Shown here one piece after another: positions 16,741 to 24,043 of a stretch of 64,000 nt of DNA (the stretch's first letter is position 1; each line of letters starts with the position of its first letter). The notes beneath the pieces are model-generated. The model was not told the DNA's origin, made no database searches, and worked only from the letters and a program-made list of their open reading frames with translations. The DNA is from S015-6 sp964384945. GTDB taxonomy: Bacteria; Desulfobacterota; DSWW01. Made by a program: the position numbers and the translations under genes. The DNA lies in NCBI GenBank assembly GCA_964384945.1, contig CAYLMK010000004.1, positions 1-64,000 of the forward strand, given 5' to 3'.

Positions 16741-17295
16741 TCACCCGTCCAGCCAGGACTTCAGATCAGGTGTTACGGCTATGTCGGGTTCCCTCTCGCC
16801 TGTGAGCTCGGCGACCACCTTGTCATACTTGGTTCTCCAGATGTTGTGGTCGTCCGCGAACCCCTGCAGGTGTGCCTCTCCGATACGGGCGGCCATCACC
16901 ATGTCCTTGCCGGCCCCGTCCACGTCTCCCAACTCGGAAAGGGTGGTTCCCCTGCTGAAGTAGGCGATCCCGTAACGGTCATCCAGCTCGATCGCTCTGT
17001 CGAAATCCGCCTTCGCCTTCTCGCGGTCCCCCTTACTCAGGTGGGCCAGACCCCGGAAATGGTAGGCACGAGGGTCGTTCGGGTTCAGTTCGAGGGCCTT
17101 TTCGAAATCTTCCAAGGCCTTGTCGAACTCCCCGACCTTTGCCCGGGCCGCCCCGCGGCTCATATAGGCGGACTTGAATTGGGGGTCCGAGTCGATGGCC
17201 TTGGAAAAGTGATCGATGCTTCTCTCATACTCTCCTCGGGCAAACAGGTTGGCACCCTCGGAGAACATATCGTATGCTTTCGAATTCGCATTCAT
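16741..17295 (-). CDS. Tetratricopeptide-repeat protein
   Basis: Predicted 184-residue soluble protein with about four TPR units between residues 5 and 140 (for example FARGEYERSIDHFSKAIDSD, VGEFDKALEDFEKALELNPN, KGDREKAKADFDRAIELDDR), spaced 34 residues apart. TPR arrays mediate protein contacts; the partner is unknown. No signal peptide. ATG 17295 follows GGGAGATAAGAG. It diverges from the SRPBCC gene across 177 bp. Confidence 0.88.
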   Translation of the reverse strand: MNANSKAYDMFSEGANLFARGEYERSIDHFSKAIDSDPQFKSAYMSRGAARAKVGEFDKALEDFEKALELNPNDPRAYHFRGLAHLSKGDREKAKADFDRAIELDDRYGIAYFSRGTTLSELGDVDGAGKDMVMAARIGEAHLQGFADDHNIWRTKYDKVVAELTGEREPDIAVTPDLKSWLDG

Positions 17296-17472
17296 TCTCT
17301 TATCTCCCTTTTGTCAGAGATCGTTGCGATCATCCACTCAGCAACCTTTTGTCGGGAAAAAGCCTCTTTCCCTATATCACGCCAGAACACGCCAATTCCT
17401 ACTGTGCAAGTATTGTAAGATCTGTCCTTTGGATGACAAGCCCCAGGTCGATGTTTCAGGCAGAGGCAGAAG

Positions 17473-17940
17473 ATGGGAAGACTGTACCGGATTCACAGGC
17501 GCCAGCGTCTTCCGATCGAGAACCGGGCCGCCTGGGATTTCTTTTCGGACTGCAGGAACCTCTCGAAGATCACCCCCGCTTACCTGGGGTTCAGCTTCGC
17601 AGGGGAGCCTCCGGAAAGCATGTACGAGGGGATGATCATCACCTACAAGATACGTCCCTTGCTTGGAATCCCGGTCACCTGGGTCACGGAGATCACCCAT
17701 GTGGCCGAGCCTTCCCGTTTCGTCGACGAACAGCGGTTCGGCCCCTATCGATTCTGGCACCACAAGCATCTCTTTCGGCCCATCCCGGGCGGCGTGGAGA
17801 TGGAGGACATCGTTGACTATTCCCTGCCTTTCGGCCCACTGGGCCGCGTGACCCATGCCCTCCTTGTCCGAAAGAAGCTCGAGGACATTTTCGATTACCG
17901 GGAAGGCACATTGAGGCGGATGTTCGGGGAAATCCCATAA
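17473..17940 (+). CDS. SRPBCC-family (START-like) ligand-binding protein
   Basis: Predicted 155-residue protein. The N-terminus RLPIENRAAWDFFSDCRNLSKITP and the later GPYRFWHHKHLFRPIPGGVEMEDIVDYSLPFG fit the SRPBCC cyclase/dehydrase type, a helix-grip fold with a hydrophobic cavity. Such a protein is a regular member of photolyase-linked gene sets. It precedes the DUF1295 gene by 123 bp on the same strand. The bound ligand is unknown; a fatty acid or membrane lipid is a reasonable guess from context. Confidence 0.78.
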   Translation: MGRLYRIHRRQRLPIENRAAWDFFSDCRNLSKITPAYLGFSFAGEPPESMYEGMIITYKIRPLLGIPVTWVTEITHVAEPSRFVDEQRFGPYRFWHHKHLFRPIPGGVEMEDIVDYSLPFGPLGRVTHALLVRKKLEDIFDYREGTLRRMFGEIP

Positions 17941-18063
17941 AGGCAACAACGAGCAAGCCTGCCGTCCGGAACGGGTGGACAAGAGAACGAGCGGATTTCG
18001 ACAACTGAAGGCGGCCGGCCGAATCCATAACAAAAAACCGTTTTCAGGCAAGGGGTGCTTTCC

Positions 18064-18858
18064 ATGGGCATCGCACAGATGATCCTGTTCGGATGGCTCG
18101 GGATGGCCCTGATGATGGCCGTTCTCTACGGGATAGCCCGGATCAACAAGAATGCCGGAATCGTGGATGCGGGATGGGCGACGGGCCTGGCCATCCTGGC
18201 CGTCTTCTATGCTCTGGCGGCGGACGGTTCGGCCGCCAGGAGGCTTCTGCTTGCGGCCCTGGCGGGATTCTGGGGGATCCGGCTGGGCTCTTATCTCTTC
18301 TTCAACCGCTTCCTCGGCAAGCCCGAGGACGGAAGGTACCGGGAACTGCGGAGGCGGTGGGGTAGCCGTGCGGAACCGAGTTTCTTCCTGTTTTTCCAGT
18401 TTCAGGCGGGCCTGGACGTCCTATTCTCGCTTCCCTTCCTGGCGGTCGCCTTCAACGCGAAGCCGACCCCGGGGGTCTTGGACCTGGTGGGGGCCCTCGT
18501 CTGGGCCGTGGCCGTGCTCGGGGAAACGACAGCGGACCGGCAACTGGCCCGGTTCCGCGCCCGGCCGGAAAACCGGGGAAAGACCTGCAACCAGGGGCTG
18601 TGGCATTATTCGCGCCACCCGAACTACTTTTTCGAGTGGATCCACTGGTTCGCCTACATCTTCCTGGCTGCAGGGTCTCCCCTGTGGTGGCTCACCCTCC
18701 TCGGGCCGGTTCTGATGGCGCTGTTCCTGCTCAAGATCACCGGGGTTCCTTACACCGAGCAGCAGTCGCTCAAAAGCAAAGGGGAGTCGTACCGCGAGTA
18801 CCAGCGAACCACCAGCCCCTTTATCCCATGGTTTCCCAAGAAATCGGGTCGGCCCTAA
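18064..18858 (+). CDS. DUF1295 membrane protein (steroid 5-alpha-reductase-like fold)
   Basis: Predicted 264-residue integral membrane protein with about six to seven hydrophobic segments. WHYSRHPNYFFEWIHWFAYI near residue 180 and EQQSLKSKGESYREYQRTT near 235 are the conserved C-terminal signature shared with steroid 5-alpha-reductases and isoprenylcysteine methyltransferases. It presumably acts on a lipid double bond or a lipid methylation. ATG 18064 follows AAGGGG by 8 bases; GTG 18055 is an in-frame alternative. It belongs to the photolyase-centred set. Confidence 0.88.
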   Translation: MGIAQMILFGWLGMALMMAVLYGIARINKNAGIVDAGWATGLAILAVFYALAADGSAARRLLLAALAGFWGIRLGSYLFFNRFLGKPEDGRYRELRRRWGSRAEPSFFLFFQFQAGLDVLFSLPFLAVAFNAKPTPGVLDLVGALVWAVAVLGETTADRQLARFRARPENRGKTCNQGLWHYSRHPNYFFEWIHWFAYIFLAAGSPLWWLTLLGPVLMALFLLKITGVPYTEQQSLKSKGESYREYQRTTSPFIPWFPKKSGRP

Positions 18859-18998
18859 ACGGGGATGAAAGAGCGCATTGAAGGATCCGATGAACAAAAC
18901 CCGGAGGGCCATGATCCAAGCTGCATCCCCCTATGAATTCCAAGAACCTACCGCCGGTTCGAGCCATCTATACCCCATAGACCGAAAAGGAGGTGCAA

Positions 18999-19535
18999 GT
19001 GAGAGCCGCTCCGGGAAGAAAATGCAAGGTCTTGATCCTCATCACCATCGTTCTCGCGTGGGCGGGAAGTTCTCTCGGCGAGGATCGAGCCACAGGGAAT
19101 CGACTGAAAGAAATCGAGTCCCTTTTCAACAATTTCAACAAGGATACCCTGGACCTCGCGGATGATTTCTACGACCCGGATGTGATCTTCCTCGACCCGG
19201 TCGTGGAACTGCGCGGGCGGGACGCCCTGAAGGCCTACTACGCGGGCATGTACGATAACGTCACGAGCATCCGCTTTGATTTTTCCGGCGGAATCGAGAA
19301 AGATGATGAGGCGGTGGCCTTCTGGACCATGGAGGTCCGCGCCCGGGGTCTGAAGGGGGGCGAGCCGCTTTTCCTGGAAGGCGCCTCCCACATCCGTTTC
19401 GGGGGCGAATCGGGCAAGGCGGTCTATCACCGGGACTACTTCGACATGGGGGCATTTGTTTACGAAAACATCCCCGTGCTCGGTTCGATCATCCGCTACA
19501 CCAAGGGCCGGCTCGCAAGACGCGGCAAGGAATGA
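18999..19535 (+). CDS. NTF2/SnoaL-like protein with signal peptide
   Basis: Predicted 178-residue exported protein. Residues 1-25 (CKVLILITIVLAWAGSSLGED) form a signal peptide. The mature part has the NTF2-like cone fold pattern: FYDPDVIFLDPVVELRGRDAL near 55 and SHIRFGGESGKAVYHRDYFD near 125. GTG 18999 is chosen because a perfect AAAGGAGG lies 5 bases upstream; the in-frame GTG at 18993 overlaps that site. NTF2-like proteins of this size recur beside DUF1295 and photolyase genes in photo-oxidative stress loci. Function unknown, probably lipid-related. Confidence 0.78.
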   Translation: MRAAPGRKCKVLILITIVLAWAGSSLGEDRATGNRLKEIESLFNNFNKDTLDLADDFYDPDVIFLDPVVELRGRDALKAYYAGMYDNVTSIRFDFSGGIEKDDEAVAFWTMEVRARGLKGGEPLFLEGASHIRFGGESGKAVYHRDYFDMGAFVYENIPVLGSIIRYTKGRLARRGKE

Positions 19536-19617
19536 CCGACCCTTCCTTCCCACGAACCGACCCGCGAGCGGTCAGGCCTGCGATGCGCGATCCGTTCAAA
19601 CAAGGAACCCGGCTCCG

Positions 19618-20424
19618 ATGGTGGAACTGAACGTTCTGACCCTGAACCTCCGGAAAGAGACGGAGGAGGACGGCGAGAACAACTGGCCGGTGCGGGTGAG
19701 CGTGGTGATCCGGCTGATCCGGGAGTTCTTGCCTCACCTGATAGGCACGCAGGAGGGCAGAAGACCGCAAATCTACGAACTTCTGAATGCGCTGGACGAG
19801 TATGCCATCGCCGACTTCCATCGGGACTGGGACCCGGAACGCTTCTATCCCTGCATCTTTTACCGCCGTGACTCGGTGAAAATTCTCGAGAGCGGGGATC
19901 GGTGGCTCTCCGAGACGCCCGAAATCCACGCGAGCAAGAGCTGGGGAAGCGCCTTTCCGCGGCTGGCCACCTGGGCCCGGTGCAGGTCGCGGGTCTCCTC
20001 GACCGATTTCTTGTTCGCCTGCACCCACATGGATCACGTAAGCGCGGAAGCGAGATCCGGGCAGGCCAGGGTTCTCAGGAATCTGCTGGAGGAGAAGAAC
20101 CGAGACGGCCTCCCCGTGATTCTGGTGGGCGATTTCAACGACGTCCCCGGATCCGCGCCCTATCAGACCCTGACCTCCTTGCTGAAGGACGTGTGGCTGG
20201 ACACCCACTCCTGGAATGCGGGCGAGGGAACCTGGCACGGCTTTTCAGGAAAGGCGCAGAAAGGGCGGCTGGACTGGATCCTCGCAAGCCCCGGAGTGCA
20301 GACTCGTGAGGTCAGGATTCTTCGAAGCGCCTATCAGGGGCGGTACCCCTCCGACCATTTCCCGGTATACGCCACCCTGCAGGTAGGCGGTTCTGGACCC
20401 GCAGAAAGGGACAAGGCGTCATAG
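19618..20424 (+). CDS. Endonuclease/exonuclease/phosphatase (EEP) superfamily hydrolase
   Basis: Predicted 268-residue metal-dependent phosphodiesterase. Catalytic motifs are all present: TLNLRKETEEDGEN near 8, LIGTQEG near 43, ACTHMDHVS near 140, VGDFNDVPGSA near 170, and YPSDHFPVYATL near 250. The family includes nucleases, sphingomyelinases and sugar-phosphate phosphatases. No signal peptide is visible, so a cytoplasmic role is likely. ATG 19618 lacks a strong ribosome site. It follows the NTF2-like gene by 82 bp. Confidence 0.87.
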   Translation: MVELNVLTLNLRKETEEDGENNWPVRVSVVIRLIREFLPHLIGTQEGRRPQIYELLNALDEYAIADFHRDWDPERFYPCIFYRRDSVKILESGDRWLSETPEIHASKSWGSAFPRLATWARCRSRVSSTDFLFACTHMDHVSAEARSGQARVLRNLLEEKNRDGLPVILVGDFNDVPGSAPYQTLTSLLKDVWLDTHSWNAGEGTWHGFSGKAQKGRLDWILASPGVQTREVRILRSAYQGRYPSDHFPVYATLQVGGSGPAERDKAS

Positions 20425-20505
20425 ACCCAATCCCGTTCGGTCCTGGCAAGGCGGGGCTGCCCGTCCCGCAGCCTGTTCAAGTTCCTTTCATGTTCTCCTT
20501 TTCGA

Positions 20506-21237
20506 TCAACGCGGTTCCTCTGAACCGAGCAGGCTGAGGAGAAGGCTGCGGCTCGGCCGGTAGTGGTACTCGCACTGTTCGTCCGGATAGCGGGAAGACC
20601 GGCCCACGGGGCAGGCGTCGCGAACCGCAAGCCAGAGCCTCCAGCTCTCCGATACCTTCTTTGCCATGGGTGCGTCCTTGGAGGCCGCCACCGCCCGATC
20701 CAGCGCGGGGAGGCAGGGCTTGCGGCAGGGCGTGCAGGGGTCCGGCGCAGGGGCCGGTCCGGCCCATGGCCAGTCCTCGTCGAGCACAAGGACGGCTCGC
20801 AGAGCGATCCAGGGCCCGTGCACCGGATGAATGCTCAGATGGCTGGGCGAGGTGTGGGCAAGGCCTGCGATCCTCGCGGCCCGCTGTATGGCGACAGGGC
20901 CGGGCTCCGAGCTGTGGGCCCACCGGGCCTCGCAGGCCAGGGGAAGGCCCTGAACCAGGCCTCGGACCGTCTCCGCCACGTAGGTATTTACCGGATGATC
21001 CGATTCGCGAAGCTTCTCGGATGCCCTCAGGGCCTCGAGGAAGGCAGGCCAGAACGCGCGGCTGTTGCCAAGCAAGACGCCGACAGGGCCCTGTCTTCCG
21101 AAGTCGGGAAGAAGGTAGGCACGGGGAACGGACCGATTGTATGCATCGACGGGAAACGCGGAACAGAGGTCCAAGCCTGGCCGCTCTGCGGAACGGCCCA
21201 ACGTCTCAAGGAGTTGCCGCAATTCGTTCGAATGCAC
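20506..21237 (-). CDS. MMACHC/CblC-like cobalamin-processing protein with a CxxCxxxC insert
   Basis: Predicted 243-residue protein. By memory of the human CblC sequence, four blocks align in order: FPVDAYNRSVPRAYLLP, HPVNTYVAETVRGL, AARIAGLAH with SIHPVHGPWIALRAVLVL, and SWRLWLAVRDACPVGRSSRY. CblC removes the upper ligand of cobalamin and reduces it. Between the last blocks is DPCTPCRKPCLPALDRA, three cysteines not present in the animal protein and similar to a partial iron-sulfur motif. The start is GTG 21237 with a distant AGGGGG. It fits a cell with many corrinoid enzymes, such as the corrinoid protein at 50398. Not in an obvious operon. Confidence 0.7.
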   Translation of the reverse strand: MHSNELRQLLETLGRSAERPGLDLCSAFPVDAYNRSVPRAYLLPDFGRQGPVGVLLGNSRAFWPAFLEALRASEKLRESDHPVNTYVAETVRGLVQGLPLACEARWAHSSEPGPVAIQRAARIAGLAHTSPSHLSIHPVHGPWIALRAVLVLDEDWPWAGPAPAPDPCTPCRKPCLPALDRAVAASKDAPMAKKVSESWRLWLAVRDACPVGRSSRYPDEQCEYHYRPSRSLLLSLLGSEEPR

Positions 21238-21388
21238 TTCTCATGACCCCCTGTTGTCTCGTGTCCTTCCTTGCATTGTAGGTGGGCCGATGCTTACGGC
21301 ACAAGAGGGGGGGGCGCGCCCGTCTGCCGGCAGAGATCAGGCCGCACGGGCCCTTTTCGAGGCGGGAACGTACGAATGATCTTCCCCT

Positions 21389-21418
21389 CTGGGACGCCCG
21401 GACAATCGGGCGCCCCAG
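21389..21418 (-). terminator. Hairpin downstream of the DUF4397 lipoprotein gene
   Basis: CTGGGACGCCCG (21389-21400) pairs with CGGGCGCCCCAG (21407-21418) with a single mismatch around a 6-base loop. It lies 37 bp after the DUF4397 gene stop. A T-run is missing, so the call rests on stem strength and position. Confidence 0.5.
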
Positions 21419-21454
21419 GAAGGAGAGGATCCTGTTGCGCAAAGGTATGCGTGA

Positions 21455-22225
21455 TTACAGAGGGTCGATCTGGGCCACGGTCCCGTCCTGGAATTGGGCA
21501 AGAAGGAAGACGTCGGCCACCTGATTGACGGCAAAGATGTTCACAATACTCCCTGCCGGGATCGCCGGTGTCGCGAACGTGAGGTCGGGGACCGCATCGT
21601 TGTCCACGTCGAACCCGATCGTGTAGGCCCCGGCCGGAAGGATCAGATACTCTCCGATATCGCGGAAGTTCACATTTTCGTATAACAATATCGGATTCAG
21701 CAGATCGCTGACCTCCCAGATGTCCACCTCACCCACGTCCGGGGCCACATGAATCGCACGAAGACGTATGTTTCCCGTACCGGTGCTGCTCAGATCGTCT
21801 TCAAGCAACAGGGCCTCGATCGGTGCGGCAAGCTCGTTGAAGGCAACTGCGGTGTACGCCTTGTTCGCCTGGAGCTGCAAGGGGCCGATATCCAGGACGC
21901 TCGGCGGCGGAGGCGGCGCCCCGGCCGCAGTGACGTTGAATGTGTAGGAACCTGCATCCGCGTCTACGAAAGGTGTCGATTCCCCGAAGGCGAGATCCTC
22001 GATGGCTGCCGGCGGGGTGCCGTTGACGTAAATATCGACAGCGGGCGCGTCGGGAGAGAGGTGGATCGCGCGCACTCTCGCCTCGCCCACAGGGGCCTGC
22101 GCCTCTTCCTCATCATCATCACCGCACCCGTAGCCTCCCAGCGCGATCAGGGCCGCTGCGAACAGGACCAGCCCCCGGAAAAATGCCTTTTGAAGCAGAT
22201 CGTTGCTAAATGCCCAAATCTTCAT
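21455..22225 (-). CDS. DUF4397-domain lipoprotein
   Basis: Predicted 256-residue surface or periplasmic lipoprotein. A hydrophobic run at 15-32 ends in LGGYGC, a usable lipobox, followed by GDDDEEEAQ. Two DUF4397 units follow: RVRAIHLSPDAPAVDIYVNG near 50 and LRAIHVAPDVGEVDIWEV near 155, each a beta-sandwich. The domain is common in secreted proteins of unknown function. ATG 22225 follows GGAGGAAG. The 264-bp gap upstream holds a tandem GGATTGTCTTG pair near 22259-22281 and AT-rich sequence but no clear promoter. Confidence 0.87.
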   Translation of the reverse strand: MKIWAFSNDLLQKAFFRGLVLFAAALIALGGYGCGDDDEEEAQAPVGEARVRAIHLSPDAPAVDIYVNGTPPAAIEDLAFGESTPFVDADAGSYTFNVTAAGAPPPPPSVLDIGPLQLQANKAYTAVAFNELAAPIEALLLEDDLSSTGTGNIRLRAIHVAPDVGEVDIWEVSDLLNPILLYENVNFRDIGEYLILPAGAYTIGFDVDNDAVPDLTFATPAIPAGSIVNIFAVNQVADVFLLAQFQDGTVAQIDPL

Positions 22226-22489
22226 GGCTTCCTCCTTCCGATTGCTTGATGTTCAATGGATTGTCTTGGGATTGTCTTGGAACCAAACGAGTCGGTCGGG
22301 ACTATGCTTGTCGGAGCTTGCCTGGCGCAATTGATCAAGCTCTTTGTTTTTTTGCATTTCAGCTTTTCGTTTTGTAGTGCCCCGCAAAGACTATAGATGC
22401 CGAATGGTCGACCTTAATTCTAACTTTCAGACGTTCCTTGCGAACGGGGGGTTCCAGGGAAAAGCTGGTAGGGAATCGGCAGGGGAAGC

Positions 22490-23440
22490 CTATGATTCGG
22501 AGAGGGAAAGCAAGGTGGATCTGAGGTTGGCCTTCTTGCTCTTCAGGCCCAGCTTTCTGCGGATGTTCTTCCTGTGGAAGTCCACCGCGCTCGCGGAAAT
22601 ATTGAGGAAGCGGGCGATTTCCTTGGTCATCTTTCCATCCTTGACCAGGCCGGCCACCTGGATCTCCTGGGGCGTCAGCCCGTAGTAGCTCGACGTGAGG
22701 CGATCCAGGAACGGCGAGACAATCTCCTGAAGATTCGACTCGACGACTCGCACGCATTCCGCAGCCTCCGTCTGCAGCCTCATTCCTTTCAGCCTCTCCA
22801 GGTACGGAAGAACCCTCTGCTTGACGTTCCCGAGAACCCGTTCCTCGAATTCCTTCCTGTCCGCTTCCCGCCTCTCGAGAAGCACCTTGAGGGCGGTGTT
22901 GATTTCGCCCAGGTCCCGGGTCTTTCCCTCAAGCTCTCGCTCACGCTCCCCGAGCCGTTCTTCCGCCCTCTTGAGCGCCGTGATGTCCTCGTGCGAGACG
23001 ACCACGCGCAGCGGCCCCGGGCCGTCCAGGCGCACGGCCCGCATGAAGTACCATCGCTTCTCGGTCGGCGAGTGGCACGGATACTCGATCGAATACTCCT
23101 GCTCTTCTCCGGAGAGCACGGACCGGATGCCTCGGGCCACCTCCCCGGCCTCCTCCGAGTATTCGCCCTCGGCCGCATCGCAGACGGCCAGGTAATTCAT
23201 TCCGATCGTGTCGCGCGCGCTTCCGCTCGTGTTCTTCCTGCCGTACTCGTTCCACTCCAGGTTCGTGGCGATGATCGTGCCGTCGGCATCGAGAAGCGCC
23301 ACGTGGATCGACAGGGCATTCAGCACGGTCTTTCCGAGTCCCTCCAGAAGGGCCGCCTTCTGTTCCCCGGCCTCGGCAAGCCTTCGCTCCAGCCTCTCGA
23401 TCTCTTCGAGCAGATCCTTCTGACCGGGCGAGACCTTCAT
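22490..23440 (-). CDS. PAS-domain LuxR-type transcription regulator
   Basis: Predicted 316-residue cytoplasmic regulator. The PAS domain covers about 35-160 (ALLDADGTIIATNLEWNEYG, then RVVVSHEDITALKRAE), a coiled coil covers 155-215 (ERERELEGKTRDLGEINTAL), and the LuxR helix-turn-helix covers 250-310 (LTPQEIQVAGLVKDGKMTKE, AVDFHRKNIRRKLGL). This form is frequent in sulfate-reducing and syntrophic bacteria. The ligand is unknown. It is divergent from the PPOX-type gene at 23585, which it may control. Confidence 0.9.
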   Translation of the reverse strand: MKVSPGQKDLLEEIERLERRLAEAGEQKAALLEGLGKTVLNALSIHVALLDADGTIIATNLEWNEYGRKNTSGSARDTIGMNYLAVCDAAEGEYSEEAGEVARGIRSVLSGEEQEYSIEYPCHSPTEKRWYFMRAVRLDGPGPLRVVVSHEDITALKRAEERLGERERELEGKTRDLGEINTALKVLLERREADRKEFEERVLGNVKQRVLPYLERLKGMRLQTEAAECVRVVESNLQEIVSPFLDRLTSSYYGLTPQEIQVAGLVKDGKMTKEIARFLNISASAVDFHRKNIRRKLGLKSKKANLRSTLLSLSES

Positions 23441-23584
23441 GCGGAATCCCTCGGTACGAAAACCAATGTACTCCTCCCCTCATCTATGATACATAATGTG
23501 CTGTTTTGGAATCAAAAATATCTGATCGGGATCCTCTGTCGAAAGATCTTGAGCACCAGCCCTCCAGAGCCCTGCGACCGCCCT

Positions 23585-24043
23585 ATGCAAGCGGATGACC
23601 GCCGCATACAGATACTGAAAACGCTGCTCGCCTCCCAGAGGCTGGCCGTTCTGGCCACCCAGAGGGGGGGGCAACCCTATGGCAGCCTCGTTTCGTTCGC
23701 CGCCACGCAGGACATGCGGGAGATCCTCTTCGCAACGACCCGCGCAACCCGCAAATACGAGAATCTGCTTGCAGAGCCGCGGGTGGCGCTGCTGATCGAC
23801 AACCGATCGAACAAGGAATCGGACATCCACGAGGCCACGGCGGTGACCGCCACCGGGCGGGCCGAGGAACTGGCAGGAGCAGACCGGGAGGTTTACCTGG
23901 ATCTCTATTTGAGAAAGCATCCGTATCTTCGAGATTTTGTCCTCTCGCCCACCTGCGCCCTCCTCCGGGTGAAGGTGACGACCTATTACATGGTGAACCG
24001 ATTCCAGGAAGTCACCGAACTCCACGCGGGACAATGGACCTGA
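23585..24043 (+). CDS. PPOX-type flavin-binding protein, paralogue of 12881-13315
   Basis: Predicted 152-residue split-barrel protein: LAVLATQRGGQPYGSLVSFA near 18, TTRATRKYENLLAEPRVALL near 47. It matches the protein at 12881-13315 over its length. Start ATG 23585; the end overlaps the start of the PEP-synthase-like gene by 10 bp, so the two are translationally coupled and probably act together. A long in-frame extension upstream is antisense to the regulator gene and is not taken as coding. Confidence 0.82.
   Translation: MQADDRRIQILKTLLASQRLAVLATQRGGQPYGSLVSFAATQDMREILFATTRATRKYENLLAEPRVALLIDNRSNKESDIHEATAVTATGRAEELAGADREVYLDLYLRKHPYLRDFVLSPTCALLRVKVTTYYMVNRFQEVTELHAGQWT

Noticed and set aside
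22258..22281. Tandem GGATTGTCTTG pair as an operator
   Set aside because: Only two imperfectly placed copies, no dyad symmetry and no known regulator consensus.
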